A stretch of DNA of 64,000 bases from Donghicola sp041224595 (GCF_041224595.1 NZ_JBGFGN010000164.1:124001-188000), one strand, 5' to 3'. Counted from the stretch's first letter, positions 33,670-42,666 are shown. The notes: generated from the sequence alone by a model not told the origin. Program-made: numbers and translations.

Positions 33670-34329
33670 TCAAGCGATCGGCTCGATCAAATCCTCTCCT
33701 TCTGCACGATTGGAATTCACTTTGGGATCAACGCGATGCCAGACCAGTGCGTCGCCAGGCGCGGCGTGCATCAGCCGCGCGGCGCCCTTGCCCTCTTCTC
33801 CAAGCCACAGGCCAAAGCTGTCTGGCGTAAGGATAACAGGCATCCGGTGGTGAATCGCTTTCATCGGATCATTCGCGCCGCAGGTGACGATGGCGCAGGT
33901 GCGCATTCGGTCGTCCCCCGTGCCCCACTCCTGCCAGATCCCGGCAAAGGCGATAGGCTGTTCATCCGCGCGTGAAATATACCAAGGGAGCCGCGCATCC
34001 TCGGCCGATTTTGTCCATTCATAGAACCCAGTTGCGGGCAGAATGCAGCGCCGTTCGCGACAAGCCTCGCGAAATGCGGGCTTCTCGGCGATCGTCTCGG
34101 ATCGGGCATTGATCAGCAGCGGGCCGTCGTTGGGTGCCTTGTACCAGTGCGGGATGAATCCCCAGCGCATGGGCACGATCCGCCGCGCCTCGGCAGAAAC
34201 CACGACGTGCACTGTATTCGTCGGGCAGACATTATAATTGGGTGTATCCGGCAGATCATTCGAGGGCGCTGCGTCAAAAACATCGGCCATCGCCTGATCC
34301 GGCAGCGTTATTGCAAATCGTCCGCACAT
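33670..34329 (-). CDS. SOS response-associated peptidase (SRAP/YedK family)
   Basis: A 219-residue SRAP protein. Cys2 of MCGRFAIT is the residue that links to abasic DNA in HMCES/YedK, and ATG at 34329 exposes it after Met removal. Asn74 (LINARSE), Glu104 (TGFYEW) and His161 (AIHHRMPVIL) are also present. It protects abasic sites in single-stranded DNA. The frame is open to 34362, but only this start makes Cys2 N-terminal. A terminator for the upstream pyrD operon lies just before it. Confidence 0.96.
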   Translation of the reverse strand: MCGRFAITLPDQAMADVFDAAPSNDLPDTPNYNVCPTNTVHVVVSAEARRIVPMRWGFIPHWYKAPNDGPLLINARSETIAEKPAFREACRERRCILPATGFYEWTKSAEDARLPWYISRADEQPIAFAGIWQEWGTGDDRMRTCAIVTCGANDPMKAIHHRMPVILTPDSFGLWLGEEGKGAARLMHAAPGDALVWHRVDPKVNSNRAEGEDLIEPIA

Positions 34330-34345
34330 CCCCGAGCCCTCTATG

Positions 34346-34371
34346 AAAAAGGCGAGGCTCAATGCCTCGCC
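34346..34371 (-). terminator. intrinsic terminator of the DUF952-pyrD operon
   Basis: On the minus strand GGCGAGGC (34371-34364) pairs with GCCTCGCC (34358-34351) around ATTGA, followed by TTTTT (34350-34346). It lies about 40 nt after the pyrD stop and just before the SRAP start. Confidence 0.88.
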
Positions 34372-34410
34372 CTTCGAAAGGTGGTGCAGATACTGCGGCA
34401 GATCAACCGG

Positions 34411-35469
34411 TCAGAGCCAGTCGCCGCGCCCCGAGCCTATCGCCTGCTCGACGGTTGCGAACCCATCGCGCAGCAGGCGTTCGTCCAGCCCTTGCAGGAT
34501 CTCTTCGACCAACGATAGCCCGCCATAGACCAGCGCCGAATAAAGCTGCAGCGCCGAAGCCCCTGCACGGATTTTGGCATAGGCTTGATCTGCATTGCTG
34601 ATGCCGCCGACACCAACCAGAGGAATGCGCCCTTCGGTCAGTTTGGACAGTTCGGCCAGAACACGGGTCGATTTCTCGAACAAGGGCTGCCCCGACAGTC
34701 CCCCCATCTCGCCCTTGTGCTTGCTGCTCAGACCGTCGCGCGACAGGGTCGTGTTCGTCGCAATGATCGCGGACAGTCCTGTCTGGATCGCAACTTCCGC
34801 GATCTCGGCCAAGCCATCGTGGTCCAGATCCGGCGCGATCTTCAGAAAGATCGGAATCGGACGGTCCAGCTTGCTGTTTGCCTCGGTCACGCCATCGAGC
34901 AGTGCAGTCAAAGCCTCGCGACCTTGCAGGTCCCGCAGCTTTTCGGTGTTGGGCGAGCTAACGTTGACAGTCGCGAAATCCAGATAGTCCCCGCACTTGG
35001 TCAGAACCTTGGCGTAGTCGCTGGCGCGGTCGTCGCTGTCTTTGTTCGCGCCAAGGTTCAGGCCGATCACCGCATCGCGCGGGCGCTGCGCCAAACGCTC
35101 TGCCGCGACAACCATGCCTTCGTTATTGAAGCCAAAGCGATTGATCACGCCCTGATCCTCTTCCAAACGGAACAGGCGCGGACGGGCGTTTCCGGGCTGC
35201 GCGCGGGGGGTGATCGCGCCAACCTCGACAAAGCCGAAGCCGACCTTGGCCAGCGGATGCAAGGCCACCGCGTTCTTGTCAAAACCGGCTGCCAATCCCA
35301 ACGGGTTGGGCAGCGACAAGCCCGCCAATTCGGTCGCCAAACGCGGCGAGGTCACGGTTTTCGGACGCGGAGCCAGCCCCGACGTCAGCGCCTTGAGCGC
35401 CAGTCCATGCGCCGTTTCAGGATCAAAGGACCGGATCGCCCGCATCCCAATCTGTTCGAGAATCTTCAT
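34411..35469 (-). CDS. pyrD: dihydroorotate dehydrogenase (quinone), class 2
   Basis: A 352-residue class 2 PyrD. The N-terminal helices MKILEQIGMRAIRSFDPETAHGLALKAL make the quinone tunnel and membrane contact. LSLPNPLGLAAGFDKNA, VGAITPRAQPGNARPRLFR, the catalytic VNVSSPNTEKLRDLQG and the FMN region VGVGGISNADQAYAKIRAGASALQLY follow. It oxidises dihydroorotate to orotate in pyrimidine synthesis. Its ATG overlaps the DUF952 stop by 4 nt. Confidence 0.97.
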   Translation of the reverse strand: MKILEQIGMRAIRSFDPETAHGLALKALTSGLAPRPKTVTSPRLATELAGLSLPNPLGLAAGFDKNAVALHPLAKVGFGFVEVGAITPRAQPGNARPRLFRLEEDQGVINRFGFNNEGMVVAAERLAQRPRDAVIGLNLGANKDSDDRASDYAKVLTKCGDYLDFATVNVSSPNTEKLRDLQGREALTALLDGVTEANSKLDRPIPIFLKIAPDLDHDGLAEIAEVAIQTGLSAIIATNTTLSRDGLSSKHKGEMGGLSGQPLFEKSTRVLAELSKLTEGRIPLVGVGGISNADQAYAKIRAGASALQLYSALVYGGLSLVEEILQGLDERLLRDGFATVEQAIGSGRGDWL

Positions 35470-35804
35470 ACCATTTCCTCGGGAAAGCAGTGCCCGTCCG
35501 GCCCTAGCGGCAGCGGCTTGTGCCACGCCACATCGGTCATACGCAGGTCACGGTAGAGGTGCGGGAACAGCGCGCCACCGCGCGATTTTTCCCAGCGCAG
35601 GTCGCCGTCCATGGTGTCCGTCGTCACCCCAAGCAGGACGAGCCCCTCTTCTCCGGCAAAGTGCTTTGCCGCCGTTTCGCGCGCCTGCGCCGCAGTCGAG
35701 AAGTGGATGTATCCGTCAGACACATCGACCGGAGCGCCGGTCGTGCTGCCTTGGGTTTCCAAAAGCGCCCATTCGTGGGCCCGAAAGATCTTGTAAATGA
35801 GCAT
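35466..35804 (-). CDS. DUF952 family protein
   Basis: A 112-residue protein. The pattern MLIYKIFRAHEWA, DGYIHFSTAAQARETAAKHFAGEEGLVLLGV and FPHLYRDLRMTDV matches DUF952, related in fold to ADP-ribose-binding or glutathione-type small enzymes in some reports. Function is unknown. It is coupled to pyrD by an ATGA overlap, as often seen in this group. The longer open frame to 36566 is antisense to the 5'-nucleotidase and is rejected. Confidence 0.9.
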   Translation of the reverse strand: MLIYKIFRAHEWALLETQGSTTGAPVDVSDGYIHFSTAAQARETAAKHFAGEEGLVLLGVTTDTMDGDLRWEKSRGGALFPHLYRDLRMTDVAWHKPLPLGPDGHCFPEEMV

Positions 35805-35918
35805 AATGCGGTGATGGCCCCTGCACGCCCCCACGTCAAGTTCACAAAGATGTCGCCAGTTCAGATGTAATGCCCTTAGCATCGTCCCATTAGACTGAGT
35901 CGAAAGAAAGGTTTCCCG

Positions 35919-37472
35919 ATGATCCGTCTGTTCAGCACCTGCGCCGCTCTGGCCATTACCGCCTCTGCGGCCTCGGCCGATTATGCGCTGACCATCCTTC
36001 ACACCAACGACTTTCACGCCCGTTTCGAACCCATCAGCAAATATGACAGCGGCTGCTCTTCCGAGGATAACGCAGCTGGCGAATGCTTTGGCGGCAGTGC
36101 CCGCTTGGTGACAGCCGTCGAAGAGGCCCGCGCCCGCAATGAAAACACCGTCCTTTTCGATGGCGGTGACCAGTTTCAGGGCACCCTGTTCTACACTTAT
36201 TACAAAGGCAAACTTGCCGCCGAGATGATGAACAAACTCGGTTATGACGGCATGACCGTCGGCAACCACGAATTCGATGATGGCCCCGAAGTGCTGGCGG
36301 GCTTCATGGATGCGGTCGAGTTCCCCGTGCTGATGTCGAACGCAGATGTCTCGATGGAGCCTGCGCTTGCGGACAAGCTGATGAAGTCTACCGTGATCGA
36401 GCGCAACGGCGAGAAGCTGGGCCTGATCGGTCTGACGCCCCAGAACACCGACGAGCTGGCCTCGCCCGGGGATAAGGTGATCTTTACCGATCCGGTGGAT
36501 GCGGTTCAGGGCGAAGTCGACAAGCTGACCGCCGAGGGCGTGAACAAGATCATCGTACTGTCGCACTCGGGCTATGCGGTAGACCAGCGCGTCGCGTCAG
36601 AAACCACCGGCGTTGACGTGATCGTCGGCGGTCACACGAACACTCTTCTGGGTGAAATGGACGGCGCCGAAGGCCCTTACCCCACCGTGGTCAATGACAC
36701 CCAAATCCTGTCAGCCTATGCCTACGGCAAATTCCTAGGCGAGCTGAACGTCGTCTTTGATGATGAAGGCAACATCATCTCGGCCAGCGGCGCTCCGATC
36801 ATCATGGACGCGGCCGTGACCGAAGACGCGCCGACTGTCGAGCGCATCGCCGAAGCCGCGAAGCCGCTGGAAGAAATTCGCAGCAGAGTCGTGGCCGAGA
36901 CGGCCGAAGCCATCGACGGCGACCGTAGTTCTTGCCGCGCGATGGAATGCCAGATGGGCACTCTGATCGCGGATGCGATGCTCGACCGTGTCAAAGACCA
37001 AGGCATCCAGATCGCCATCCAGAACGGCGGCGGCGTCCGTGCCAGCATTGACGCAGGCGAAGTCACCATGGGCGAAGTCCTGACCGTTCTGCCCTTCCAA
37101 AACACCCTTTCGACTTTCCAAGTCACGGGCCAGACCATGATCGACGCGCTGGAAAATGGTGTGAGTGAGATCGAAGAAGGAGCCGGACGTTTTCCCCAAG
37201 TCGCGGGCATGAGCTTTGTCTTTGACGCAAGCGCTGAGCCGGGCAGCCGTATCAGCGATGTGATGGTTGGCGGTGAGCCGATTGATCCTGCTGCGACCTA
37301 TGGCGTTGTGTCCAACAACTACGTGCGCAACGGTGGCGACGGCTACAAGATGTTCCGCGATGCAGAGAACGCCTATGACTTCGGCCCCGATCTGGCAGAC
37401 GTCACAGCGGATTACATCGCAGCCAATGCGCCCTACACGCCCTATACCGACGGCCGCATCAGCGCGAAATAA
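35919..37472 (+). CDS. secreted bifunctional metallophosphatase/5'-nucleotidase
   Basis: A 517-residue protein with a signal peptide (cleavage near SAASA-DYAL). The metallophosphatase domain has ILHTNDFHARFEP, LFDGGDQFQGT, VGNHEFDDG, VLSHSGY and IVGGHTNTLL. The C-terminal substrate domain has IQNGGGVRASI and VSNNYVRNGGDGYKMF. It hydrolyses nucleotides in the periplasm, yielding nucleosides that the salvage operon at 49646-54204 could use. It has its own two-hairpin terminator region. Confidence 0.95.
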   Translation: MIRLFSTCAALAITASAASADYALTILHTNDFHARFEPISKYDSGCSSEDNAAGECFGGSARLVTAVEEARARNENTVLFDGGDQFQGTLFYTYYKGKLAAEMMNKLGYDGMTVGNHEFDDGPEVLAGFMDAVEFPVLMSNADVSMEPALADKLMKSTVIERNGEKLGLIGLTPQNTDELASPGDKVIFTDPVDAVQGEVDKLTAEGVNKIIVLSHSGYAVDQRVASETTGVDVIVGGHTNTLLGEMDGAEGPYPTVVNDTQILSAYAYGKFLGELNVVFDDEGNIISASGAPIIMDAAVTEDAPTVERIAEAAKPLEEIRSRVVAETAEAIDGDRSSCRAMECQMGTLIADAMLDRVKDQGIQIAIQNGGGVRASIDAGEVTMGEVLTVLPFQNTLSTFQVTGQTMIDALENGVSEIEEGAGRFPQVAGMSFVFDASAEPGSRISDVMVGGEPIDPAATYGVVSNNYVRNGGDGYKMFRDAENAYDFGPDLADVTADYIAANAPYTPYTDGRISAK

Positions 37473-37480
37473 GATAAAGC

Positions 37481-37501
37481 GTGCGGGGCCGCGCCCCGCA
37501 C
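37481..37501 (+). terminator. hairpin after the 5'-nucleotidase gene
   Basis: GTGCGGGGC (37481-37489) pairs with GCCCCGCAC (37493-37501), a 9-bp stem with a 3-nt loop, followed by TCATTTT. It begins 8 nt after the stop. Confidence 0.75.
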
Positions 37502-37513
37502 TCATTTTGGTCA

Positions 37514-37547
37514 GGCCACTTCCGATGGGGAAGTGGCCTTTCTGTTT
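37514..37547 (+). terminator. second terminator hairpin in tandem
   Basis: GGCCACTTCC (37514-37523) pairs with GGAAGTGGCC (37529-37538), a 10-bp stem, followed by TTTCTGTTT. The recurrent 22-bp element begins directly after it. Confidence 0.85.
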
Positions 37548-37569
37548 GAGTATTTAGAGCAAAAAGAAG
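37548..37569. repeat. recurrent intergenic element, copy A
   Basis: GAGTATTT-AGA-GCAAAAAGAAG. It starts at the end of the tandem terminator and stops at the base next to the MATE stop codon. Four further copies occur at 43123, 47356, 61233 and 61269. Confidence 0.75.
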
Positions 37570-38892
37570 TCAGGCTGCGCTGCGTTCCAAAGCGGGGTAG
37601 CGCAGGCCAAGGGTGACCCCTCTGGCGACGAACGCGATGTTGAACGCCAGCCAGAGACCGTGATTTTCGTAAGGTGGGACAAGCGCGACAACGGAGACCA
37701 CGTAAATCATAAAACTGACGATCATCATGTTACGCATGTCCTGCGAGCGGGTTGCTCCGATAAAGATACCGTCCAGCATCCACGCCGCCACCCCAAGGAG
37801 CGGGGCCGCCACCATCCACGGCAGGAACTCTCGCGCGGCGATGCGAACCTCGGGGGCCGTGGTCATGATGTCGATTATGGTGCCCCCTCCGACAGCGAAG
37901 ACGCAGGCTAGCAACACTGACGCGCCGACAGCCCAAGCGGAGGTCAGGACCGCACCGCGGCGCAGAATGGGTGTGCTGCGCGCTCCGAGGGCTTGGCCAA
38001 CTATCGTTTCGGCGGTGAAGGCGAAACCGTCCAGCGCGTAGGCCGTGATGTTCAGGAATTGAAGTAAAACTTGGTTGGCCGCCAGCGCCACGTCTCCGAA
38101 CCGCGCGCTGACGAACAGAAATCCCATGAAGATCGCTTGCAGCAGCAAGGAGCGGATCAGGATGTCCGAGTTGACCAGCGCCATTTGACGAAGGCGCACG
38201 CGGTCCAGCACGCGGGGCCAGTCACGCCATGCGGGAACTCGAAACGCCGTCCGGCAGAGCCAGAGACCGACGCAGAGGCCGAAGACTTCCGACATGAGTG
38301 TCGCCAGCGCCACGCCTTGGACGCCCCAGCCCAGCCCCAACACGAACCACAGGTCGAGCAGAATATTGGTGCCGTTCATGATGATCTGGATAACCAGAAC
38401 GCCGCGTGTTCGTTCTTGGGCCAAGAGCCAGCCTGTAATTCCGTACAAGGCAATCGGCGCTGGGGCCGACCAGATGCGGATCGACATGTAGTCGCGGGCC
38501 AGCGCCTCGACTTCGGTCGAAGCAGGTGAGAGGGCAAACCCTGCTGCAAAGATCGGTTGCTGGAGTAGGATCAGCGCAAAGCCAGCCAGTCCGGCAATAA
38601 TCAGCACCCGCGTCAGCAGCGCGGCGATTTCGGAGCGGTCGCCTGCCCCCTCGGCTTGGCTCACGAACCCTGTGGTTCCCATGCGCAAGAAGCCAAAGAT
38701 CCAATAGACCGCTGTCAGGATCACCGCGCCAATGCCGACAGCCCCAATCGGGGCAGCCTGACCCAGTTGACCAACGACCCCCGTATCCACCGCCCCGAGG
38801 ATCGGCACAGTGGCATTGGACAGCACGATAGGCAGAGCGATTTTGAGCACTCTGCGATGGGTCACGGCCCGCGGTACGGGGGTGTCAGTCAT
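37570..38892 (-). CDS. MATE family efflux transporter
   Basis: A 440-residue protein with about 12 membrane helices in two pseudo-repeats. ALPIVLSNATVPILGAVDTGVVGQLGQAAPIGAVGIG is the typical MatE start, and ALDGFAFTAETIVGQALGARS begins the second half. It is a cation/drug antiporter of the inner membrane, DinF-like branch. It overlaps the upstream thioesterase gene by 8 nt. Substrates are unknown. Confidence 0.93.
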   Translation of the reverse strand: MTDTPVPRAVTHRRVLKIALPIVLSNATVPILGAVDTGVVGQLGQAAPIGAVGIGAVILTAVYWIFGFLRMGTTGFVSQAEGAGDRSEIAALLTRVLIIAGLAGFALILLQQPIFAAGFALSPASTEVEALARDYMSIRIWSAPAPIALYGITGWLLAQERTRGVLVIQIIMNGTNILLDLWFVLGLGWGVQGVALATLMSEVFGLCVGLWLCRTAFRVPAWRDWPRVLDRVRLRQMALVNSDILIRSLLLQAIFMGFLFVSARFGDVALAANQVLLQFLNITAYALDGFAFTAETIVGQALGARSTPILRRGAVLTSAWAVGASVLLACVFAVGGGTIIDIMTTAPEVRIAAREFLPWMVAAPLLGVAAWMLDGIFIGATRSQDMRNMMIVSFMIYVVSVVALVPPYENHGLWLAFNIAFVARGVTLGLRYPALERSAA

Positions 38893-39376
38893 TCTTTTGG
38901 GGCATCATGAAATGCCCCGTCGCCTGAGCAAACAGCTTCTCGCGGTTGTCCTGCCATGCCTCGACGTGGACGCTTGCGTAGCGGCGGCCCGAGCGGTTCA
39001 CCCGTGCACGGGCATAGGCGTCGCGCGGCAGGCCAGAGCGCAGATAATCCACTGTGAAGTCGATTGTCTTGGGCATCCGCAAAGGCGGCAATTCATGGCT
39101 GTCGCTCTCGATGCTGGGCCAGATCATTTGCCAGCTGAGTTCGATAATCGCGGCCGTTTCCAGAAACGCCGCCGTCGCGCCCCCATGCAGGGCGGGCAGC
39201 ATCGGATTGCCAATCAGCTTTTCGTCATAATTCATGGTCGCGGTCAGTTCATCCCCGCGGCGATCAAAACTGATCCCAAGGAACTGGATGTAAGGCACGC
39301 GCTCGACCAGAGCGGAGAGCGCGGCGTCGCGACGTTGTTTCACCACTTGAACGGGTTCGGGGCGGGGACGGCTCAT
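38885..39376 (-). CDS. PaaI-type hot-dog thioesterase (copy 1)
   Basis: A 163-residue hot-dog thioesterase. The motif NPMLPALHGGATAAFLETAAIIEL contains the HGG and downstream acidic residue of the PaaI group, and TIDFTVDYLRSGLPRDAYARARV follows. It hydrolyses acyl- or aryl-CoA thioesters. ATG at 39376 overlaps the next thioesterase stop by 4 nt. The two are adjacent paralogs that may form a heteromer. Confidence 0.88.
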   Translation of the reverse strand: MSRPRPEPVQVVKQRRDAALSALVERVPYIQFLGISFDRRGDELTATMNYDEKLIGNPMLPALHGGATAAFLETAAIIELSWQMIWPSIESDSHELPPLRMPKTIDFTVDYLRSGLPRDAYARARVNRSGRRYASVHVEAWQDNREKLFAQATGHFMMPQKND

Positions 39377-39798
39377 TTCGACCTCTCGAAAGTAAAGGCA
39401 CCGGTGGCCGTGGCGACGGGGCGCGCAGTGTCTTCGTCCACCGCCTCGGCGCGGACAAAGGCAACACTGCGGGTCACTTGGTAACAATAGGCACGGGTGC
39501 GGATGGTCTGACCGGGTGTCGCGGCACGCATGTAGTCGATTCGCAAATCAATGGTCGCGGTCGAAGTGGGCGCGTCAGGATGGCTCATGACCGCCGCTCC
39601 GCTGCAGGTATCCATCAGTGCGCTGACGGCACCACCATGGATCACGCCCGTGTCGGGATCGCCGATGAGCTTGGTGTCATAGGGCATTTCGATCACGGCC
39701 TCGCCATCTCCAATCTCGACCAGATTCATACCCAACGCCCGAGAGTGGGGAATCGCCTGTATAAACTGCGCTGCGATTTTCGCCTTGTCCGCGCTCAT
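39373..39798 (-). CDS. PaaI-type hot-dog thioesterase (copy 2)
   Basis: A 141-residue hot-dog thioesterase. DPDTGVIHGGAVSALMDTCSGAAVM is the PaaI motif with the nucleophile-side Asp, and STATIDLRIDYMRAATPGQTIRTRAYCYQVTRSVAFVRAEAVD is standard. It starts at ATG 39798; the frame extends upstream into the MerR promoter region. It is divergent from the first MerR gene across 117 nt, so the MerR protein may also affect it. Confidence 0.9.
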   Translation of the reverse strand: MSADKAKIAAQFIQAIPHSRALGMNLVEIGDGEAVIEMPYDTKLIGDPDTGVIHGGAVSALMDTCSGAAVMSHPDAPTSTATIDLRIDYMRAATPGQTIRTRAYCYQVTRSVAFVRAEAVDEDTARPVATATGAFTFERSK

Positions 39799-39915
39799 AT
39801 TGGTAAACTCCTTGGTTGCTCTTGGTATGGAGCATTCACGCCGCGTCCGTAAAGGGTGACAGTTGCCCTGCCCCATTGTTCGCCCTACGCTCCGGCTCAA
39901 CCAAGGAGGAGCCAG

Positions 39916-40293
39916 ATGTCCGAGACTCGTCTCAGCTTCAAAGAAATGTGTGCCAAGTTCGACGTTACCCCGCGCACCCTGCGCTACTACGAGTATATCG
40001 AACTGCTCGCCCCCGAGCGCGAAGGGCGGTCGCGCTTTTATGCGCCTCGTGACGTGGCGCGTATGACGCTGATTCTGCGCGGACGCCGGTTCGGCTTCCA
40101 ACTCGAAGAAATTCGCCAGTGGCTGCTGATCTACGAAAAAGAAGGTACCACGGCCCAGATGGAAGCATGGATCGAGATGGCAAACCGCCAGCTAGGCGAG
40201 TTGCACGAGCAGCAAACCCAGATCGAAACCGCCATGACAGAGCTGCGACAGCTGCGGGATGAAGTGCAAGAGAGCCTTCTGAAAGAAAAATGA
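39916..40293 (+). CDS. MerR family regulator (first of a tandem pair)
   Basis: A 125-residue MerR protein: an N-terminal helix-turn-helix (LSFKEMCAKFDVTPRTLRYYEYIELLAPEREGRSRFYAPRDVARM) and a C-terminal coiled coil (ANRQLGELHEQQTQIETAMTELRQLRDEV). It has no metal-binding cysteines, so it belongs to the acyl-CoA or unknown-effector type. ATG at 39916 follows AAGGAGGA. It is closely related to the next gene and stands upstream of a beta-oxidation operon. Confidence 0.93.
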   Translation: MSETRLSFKEMCAKFDVTPRTLRYYEYIELLAPEREGRSRFYAPRDVARMTLILRGRRFGFQLEEIRQWLLIYEKEGTTAQMEAWIEMANRQLGELHEQQTQIETAMTELRQLRDEVQESLLKEK

Positions 40294-40347
40294 ACCGTTC
40301 AGTTCAAAAGTGACCCTCCGTCACACAAAAAGGTGACGTGACGTACC

Positions 40348-40365
40348 GTTTACGTCAACGTCAAC
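40348..40365. promoter_or_regulatory. candidate MerR operator before the second merR gene
   Basis: GTTTACGTCAACGTCAAC is an imperfect palindrome: GTTTACGT and the complement GTTGACGT differ at one of 8 positions around a CA centre. It resembles the ACGT-containing palindromes reported for LiuR-type MerR regulators of fatty and branched-chain acid catabolism. TAGTAT at 40371-40376 could be the -10 box. Autoregulation and control of the downstream operon are inferred. Confidence 0.5.
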
Positions 40366-40428
40366 TCTTGTAGTATGGTGTGACCAGAAACCGAATTCTG
40401 GTGCGCGAACACTATCAGGAGACCCGTC

Positions 40429-40830
40429 ATGGACGATCGCATCATGACCATCCGCGAAATGTGCGAGGCCTATGACGTAACGCCTCGGACGCTTCGCTTT
40501 TACGAAGCCAAAGAGCTTATCTTTCCTATTCGTGACGGGCAAAAGCGCCTGTTCACCAAACGTGACCGTGCGCGGCTCAAGCTGATCCTGCGCGGCAAAC
40601 GGTTCGGTTTCAGCCTCGAAGAAATCCGCCAGCTTCTGGACCTGTACCACATGGGCGACCAGCAGCTGACACAGCTGTCCCGCACCCACGAGGTCGGGCT
40701 GGAGCGCCTGCACGCCATGGAGCAGCAGCGTGACGAGCTGAACGAGGCCATCGACGATCTGAAGGACCAGCTGAAGTGGGCGGAGAAAGTCATCGCCTCG
40801 CTGAAGCAGACGAATAAAGCGGCCGAGTAA
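40429..40830 (+). CDS. MerR family regulator (second of a tandem pair)
   Basis: A 133-residue MerR protein with helix-turn-helix MTIREMCEAYDVTPRTLRFYEAKELIFPIRDGQKRLFTKRDRARLKLILRGKRFGFSLEEIRQLLDLY and a long coiled coil. It has no metal-binding cysteines. It ends 27 nt before the acyl-CoA dehydrogenase, so it is probably in that operon. A palindromic operator candidate lies about 65-80 nt upstream. A LiuR-like role in fatty acid breakdown is probable. Confidence 0.92.
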   Translation: MDDRIMTIREMCEAYDVTPRTLRFYEAKELIFPIRDGQKRLFTKRDRARLKLILRGKRFGFSLEEIRQLLDLYHMGDQQLTQLSRTHEVGLERLHAMEQQRDELNEAIDDLKDQLKWAEKVIASLKQTNKAAE

Positions 40831-40857
40831 TCCGCCGCGACCAAGGGAGAGAGACCA

Positions 40858-42636
40858 ATGCCGACCTATACCGCTCCGGTAAAGGACATGCAGTTCATCC
40901 TGCACGATGTTCTGAATGTCGCCCAATCCGATATCCCCGGCTATGACGAGCTGGACCGCGATACCACGCAGGCCATCCTGGACGAGGCTGCAAAGCTGTC
41001 GGAAAACGTTCTGGCGCCGCTGAACAAAGTGGGCGACGAACAAGGGTGCAAACTGGAAAATGGCGTCGTGACCACCCCCGAGGGGTTCAAGGACGCGTAT
41101 GACCAGATGTGCGAGGGCGGTTGGATCGGTCTGGACTGCGACCCCGAATATGGCGGTCAGGGCATGCCCTACTTGGTGAACTCTGCCGTGGGCGAGATGT
41201 TCGTGTCGGCCAACATGGCCTTCAACATGTATCAGGGCCTGTCTCATGGCGCGATCTCGGCGATCCAGACCCACGGCTCGCCCGAGCAGAAGGCCAAATA
41301 CTTGCCCAACATGATCGAGGGTAAATGGTCCGGCACCATGAACCTGACCGAACCCCACTGCGGCACCGATCTGGGCCTGATCCGCACCAAGGCAGAGCCG
41401 CAGGACGACGGCAGTTACAAGATCACCGGCTCCAAGATCTGGATCTCGGCGGGTGAGCATGACCTGACGGACAACATCATCCATCTGGTGCTGGCCAAAG
41501 CCCCCGGCGGCGGCGAAGGCACCAAGGGGATTTCTCTGTTCATCGTGCCCAAATTCATGGTGAACGAGGATGGCTCACTGGGGGATCGCAATGCGGTGTC
41601 TTGTGGCGGCCTCGAGCACAAGATGGGCATCCACGGCAACGCGACATGTGTGATGAACTATGACGGCGCGACCGGCTATCTGATCGGCGAAATGCACAAA
41701 GGCATGCGCGCCATGTTCACCATGATGAACGAAGCCCGTCTGGGTGTAGGCCTGCAAGGCTATGCCCAAGGCGCTGTCGCCTACCAGAACGCTCTGGGCT
41801 TTGCCCGCGAGCGTCTGCAGGGCCGCGAAGTCAAGGGTGTGCAGAACCCCGATGGCCCCGCAGATCCGATCATTGTGCACCCCGATGTGCGCCGCAACCT
41901 TCTGATGCAAAAGAGCTTCACCGAAGGAGCGCGGGCGTTCACCTTCTGGGGCGCCAAGATGATCGACGAAGCGCACCGCAAATCGGACGCCGATGCGGAT
42001 GCCATGATTTCGCTGCTGACACCGGTCATCAAAGGCTTTCTGACAGACAAAGGTTTCGAGACCACCGTTCTGGCTCAGCAGACCCTTGGCGGGTCGGGCT
42101 TTACCAAGGAATGGGGGCTGGAGCAGTTCGTCCGCGATGCCCGTATCACCATGATCTACGAGGGCACCAACGGCATCCAATCTCTGGACCTTGTGGGCCG
42201 CAAGCTGGCGATGAATGGCGGCAAAACCATCATGGCGTTCTTTGACATGGTGAAGAATTACATCAAAGAGAACGAGGGCAACGAGGCGCTGAAAGCCAAC
42301 TTCCTTGATCCGCTGAAAAAGGCGAGCAAGGACCTGCAAGCGGCGGGCATGTACTTCATGCAGAACGGCATGAAGAACCCGCACAACGCGCTTTCTGGCA
42401 GCTATGACTTCATGCACCTGTTCGGGCACGTGTGTCTGGGCCTGATGTGGTCGAAGATGGCGCAGGCGTCCTATGCGGCGCTGAAAAACGGCACATCGGA
42501 CCCCGAGTTCTACCAGACCAAGATCGAAACAGGCCGGTTCTACATGGCGCGCCAACTGCCCGCCACCGCATTGCACCTGTCGCGTATTGAGACCGGCGCT
42601 GATACGGTGATGACGCTGGAGGCCGCTAACTTCTGA
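40858..42636 (+). CDS. acyl-CoA dehydrogenase, long form with C-terminal extension
   Basis: A 592-residue acyl-CoA dehydrogenase of the long type, with a C-terminal extension after the catalytic domain. It has MNLTEPHCGTDLGLIRTKAEPQ, the linker GIHGNATCVMNYDGATGYLIGE, MMNEARLGVGLQGYAQGAVAYQNALGFARERLQG and MIYEGTNGIQSLDLVGRKLAM. It performs the first step of beta-oxidation on fatty acyl-CoAs. GGGAGAGAG precedes the ATG. fadA and fadB lie downstream. Confidence 0.95.
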   Translation: MPTYTAPVKDMQFILHDVLNVAQSDIPGYDELDRDTTQAILDEAAKLSENVLAPLNKVGDEQGCKLENGVVTTPEGFKDAYDQMCEGGWIGLDCDPEYGGQGMPYLVNSAVGEMFVSANMAFNMYQGLSHGAISAIQTHGSPEQKAKYLPNMIEGKWSGTMNLTEPHCGTDLGLIRTKAEPQDDGSYKITGSKIWISAGEHDLTDNIIHLVLAKAPGGGEGTKGISLFIVPKFMVNEDGSLGDRNAVSCGGLEHKMGIHGNATCVMNYDGATGYLIGEMHKGMRAMFTMMNEARLGVGLQGYAQGAVAYQNALGFARERLQGREVKGVQNPDGPADPIIVHPDVRRNLLMQKSFTEGARAFTFWGAKMIDEAHRKSDADADAMISLLTPVIKGFLTDKGFETTVLAQQTLGGSGFTKEWGLEQFVRDARITMIYEGTNGIQSLDLVGRKLAMNGGKTIMAFFDMVKNYIKENEGNEALKANFLDPLKKASKDLQAAGMYFMQNGMKNPHNALSGSYDFMHLFGHVCLGLMWSKMAQASYAALKNGTSDPEFYQTKIETGRFYMARQLPATALHLSRIETGADTVMTLEAANF

Positions 42637-42645
42637 TCAGCCACA

Positions 42646-42666
42646 GGGGCCGGCACCTTCGGCCCC
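42646..42666 (+). other. hairpin after the acyl-CoA dehydrogenase gene
   Basis: GGGGCCG (42646-42652) pairs with CGGCCCC (42660-42666) around a 7-nt loop. No T-run follows, so it may stabilise the upstream mRNA or attenuate rather than terminate. Confidence 0.5.

Noticed and set aside
35466..36566. 366-aa minus-strand frame containing DUF952 at its end
   Set aside because: Only the last 112 codons are a real gene. The rest is antisense to the 5'-nucleotidase.
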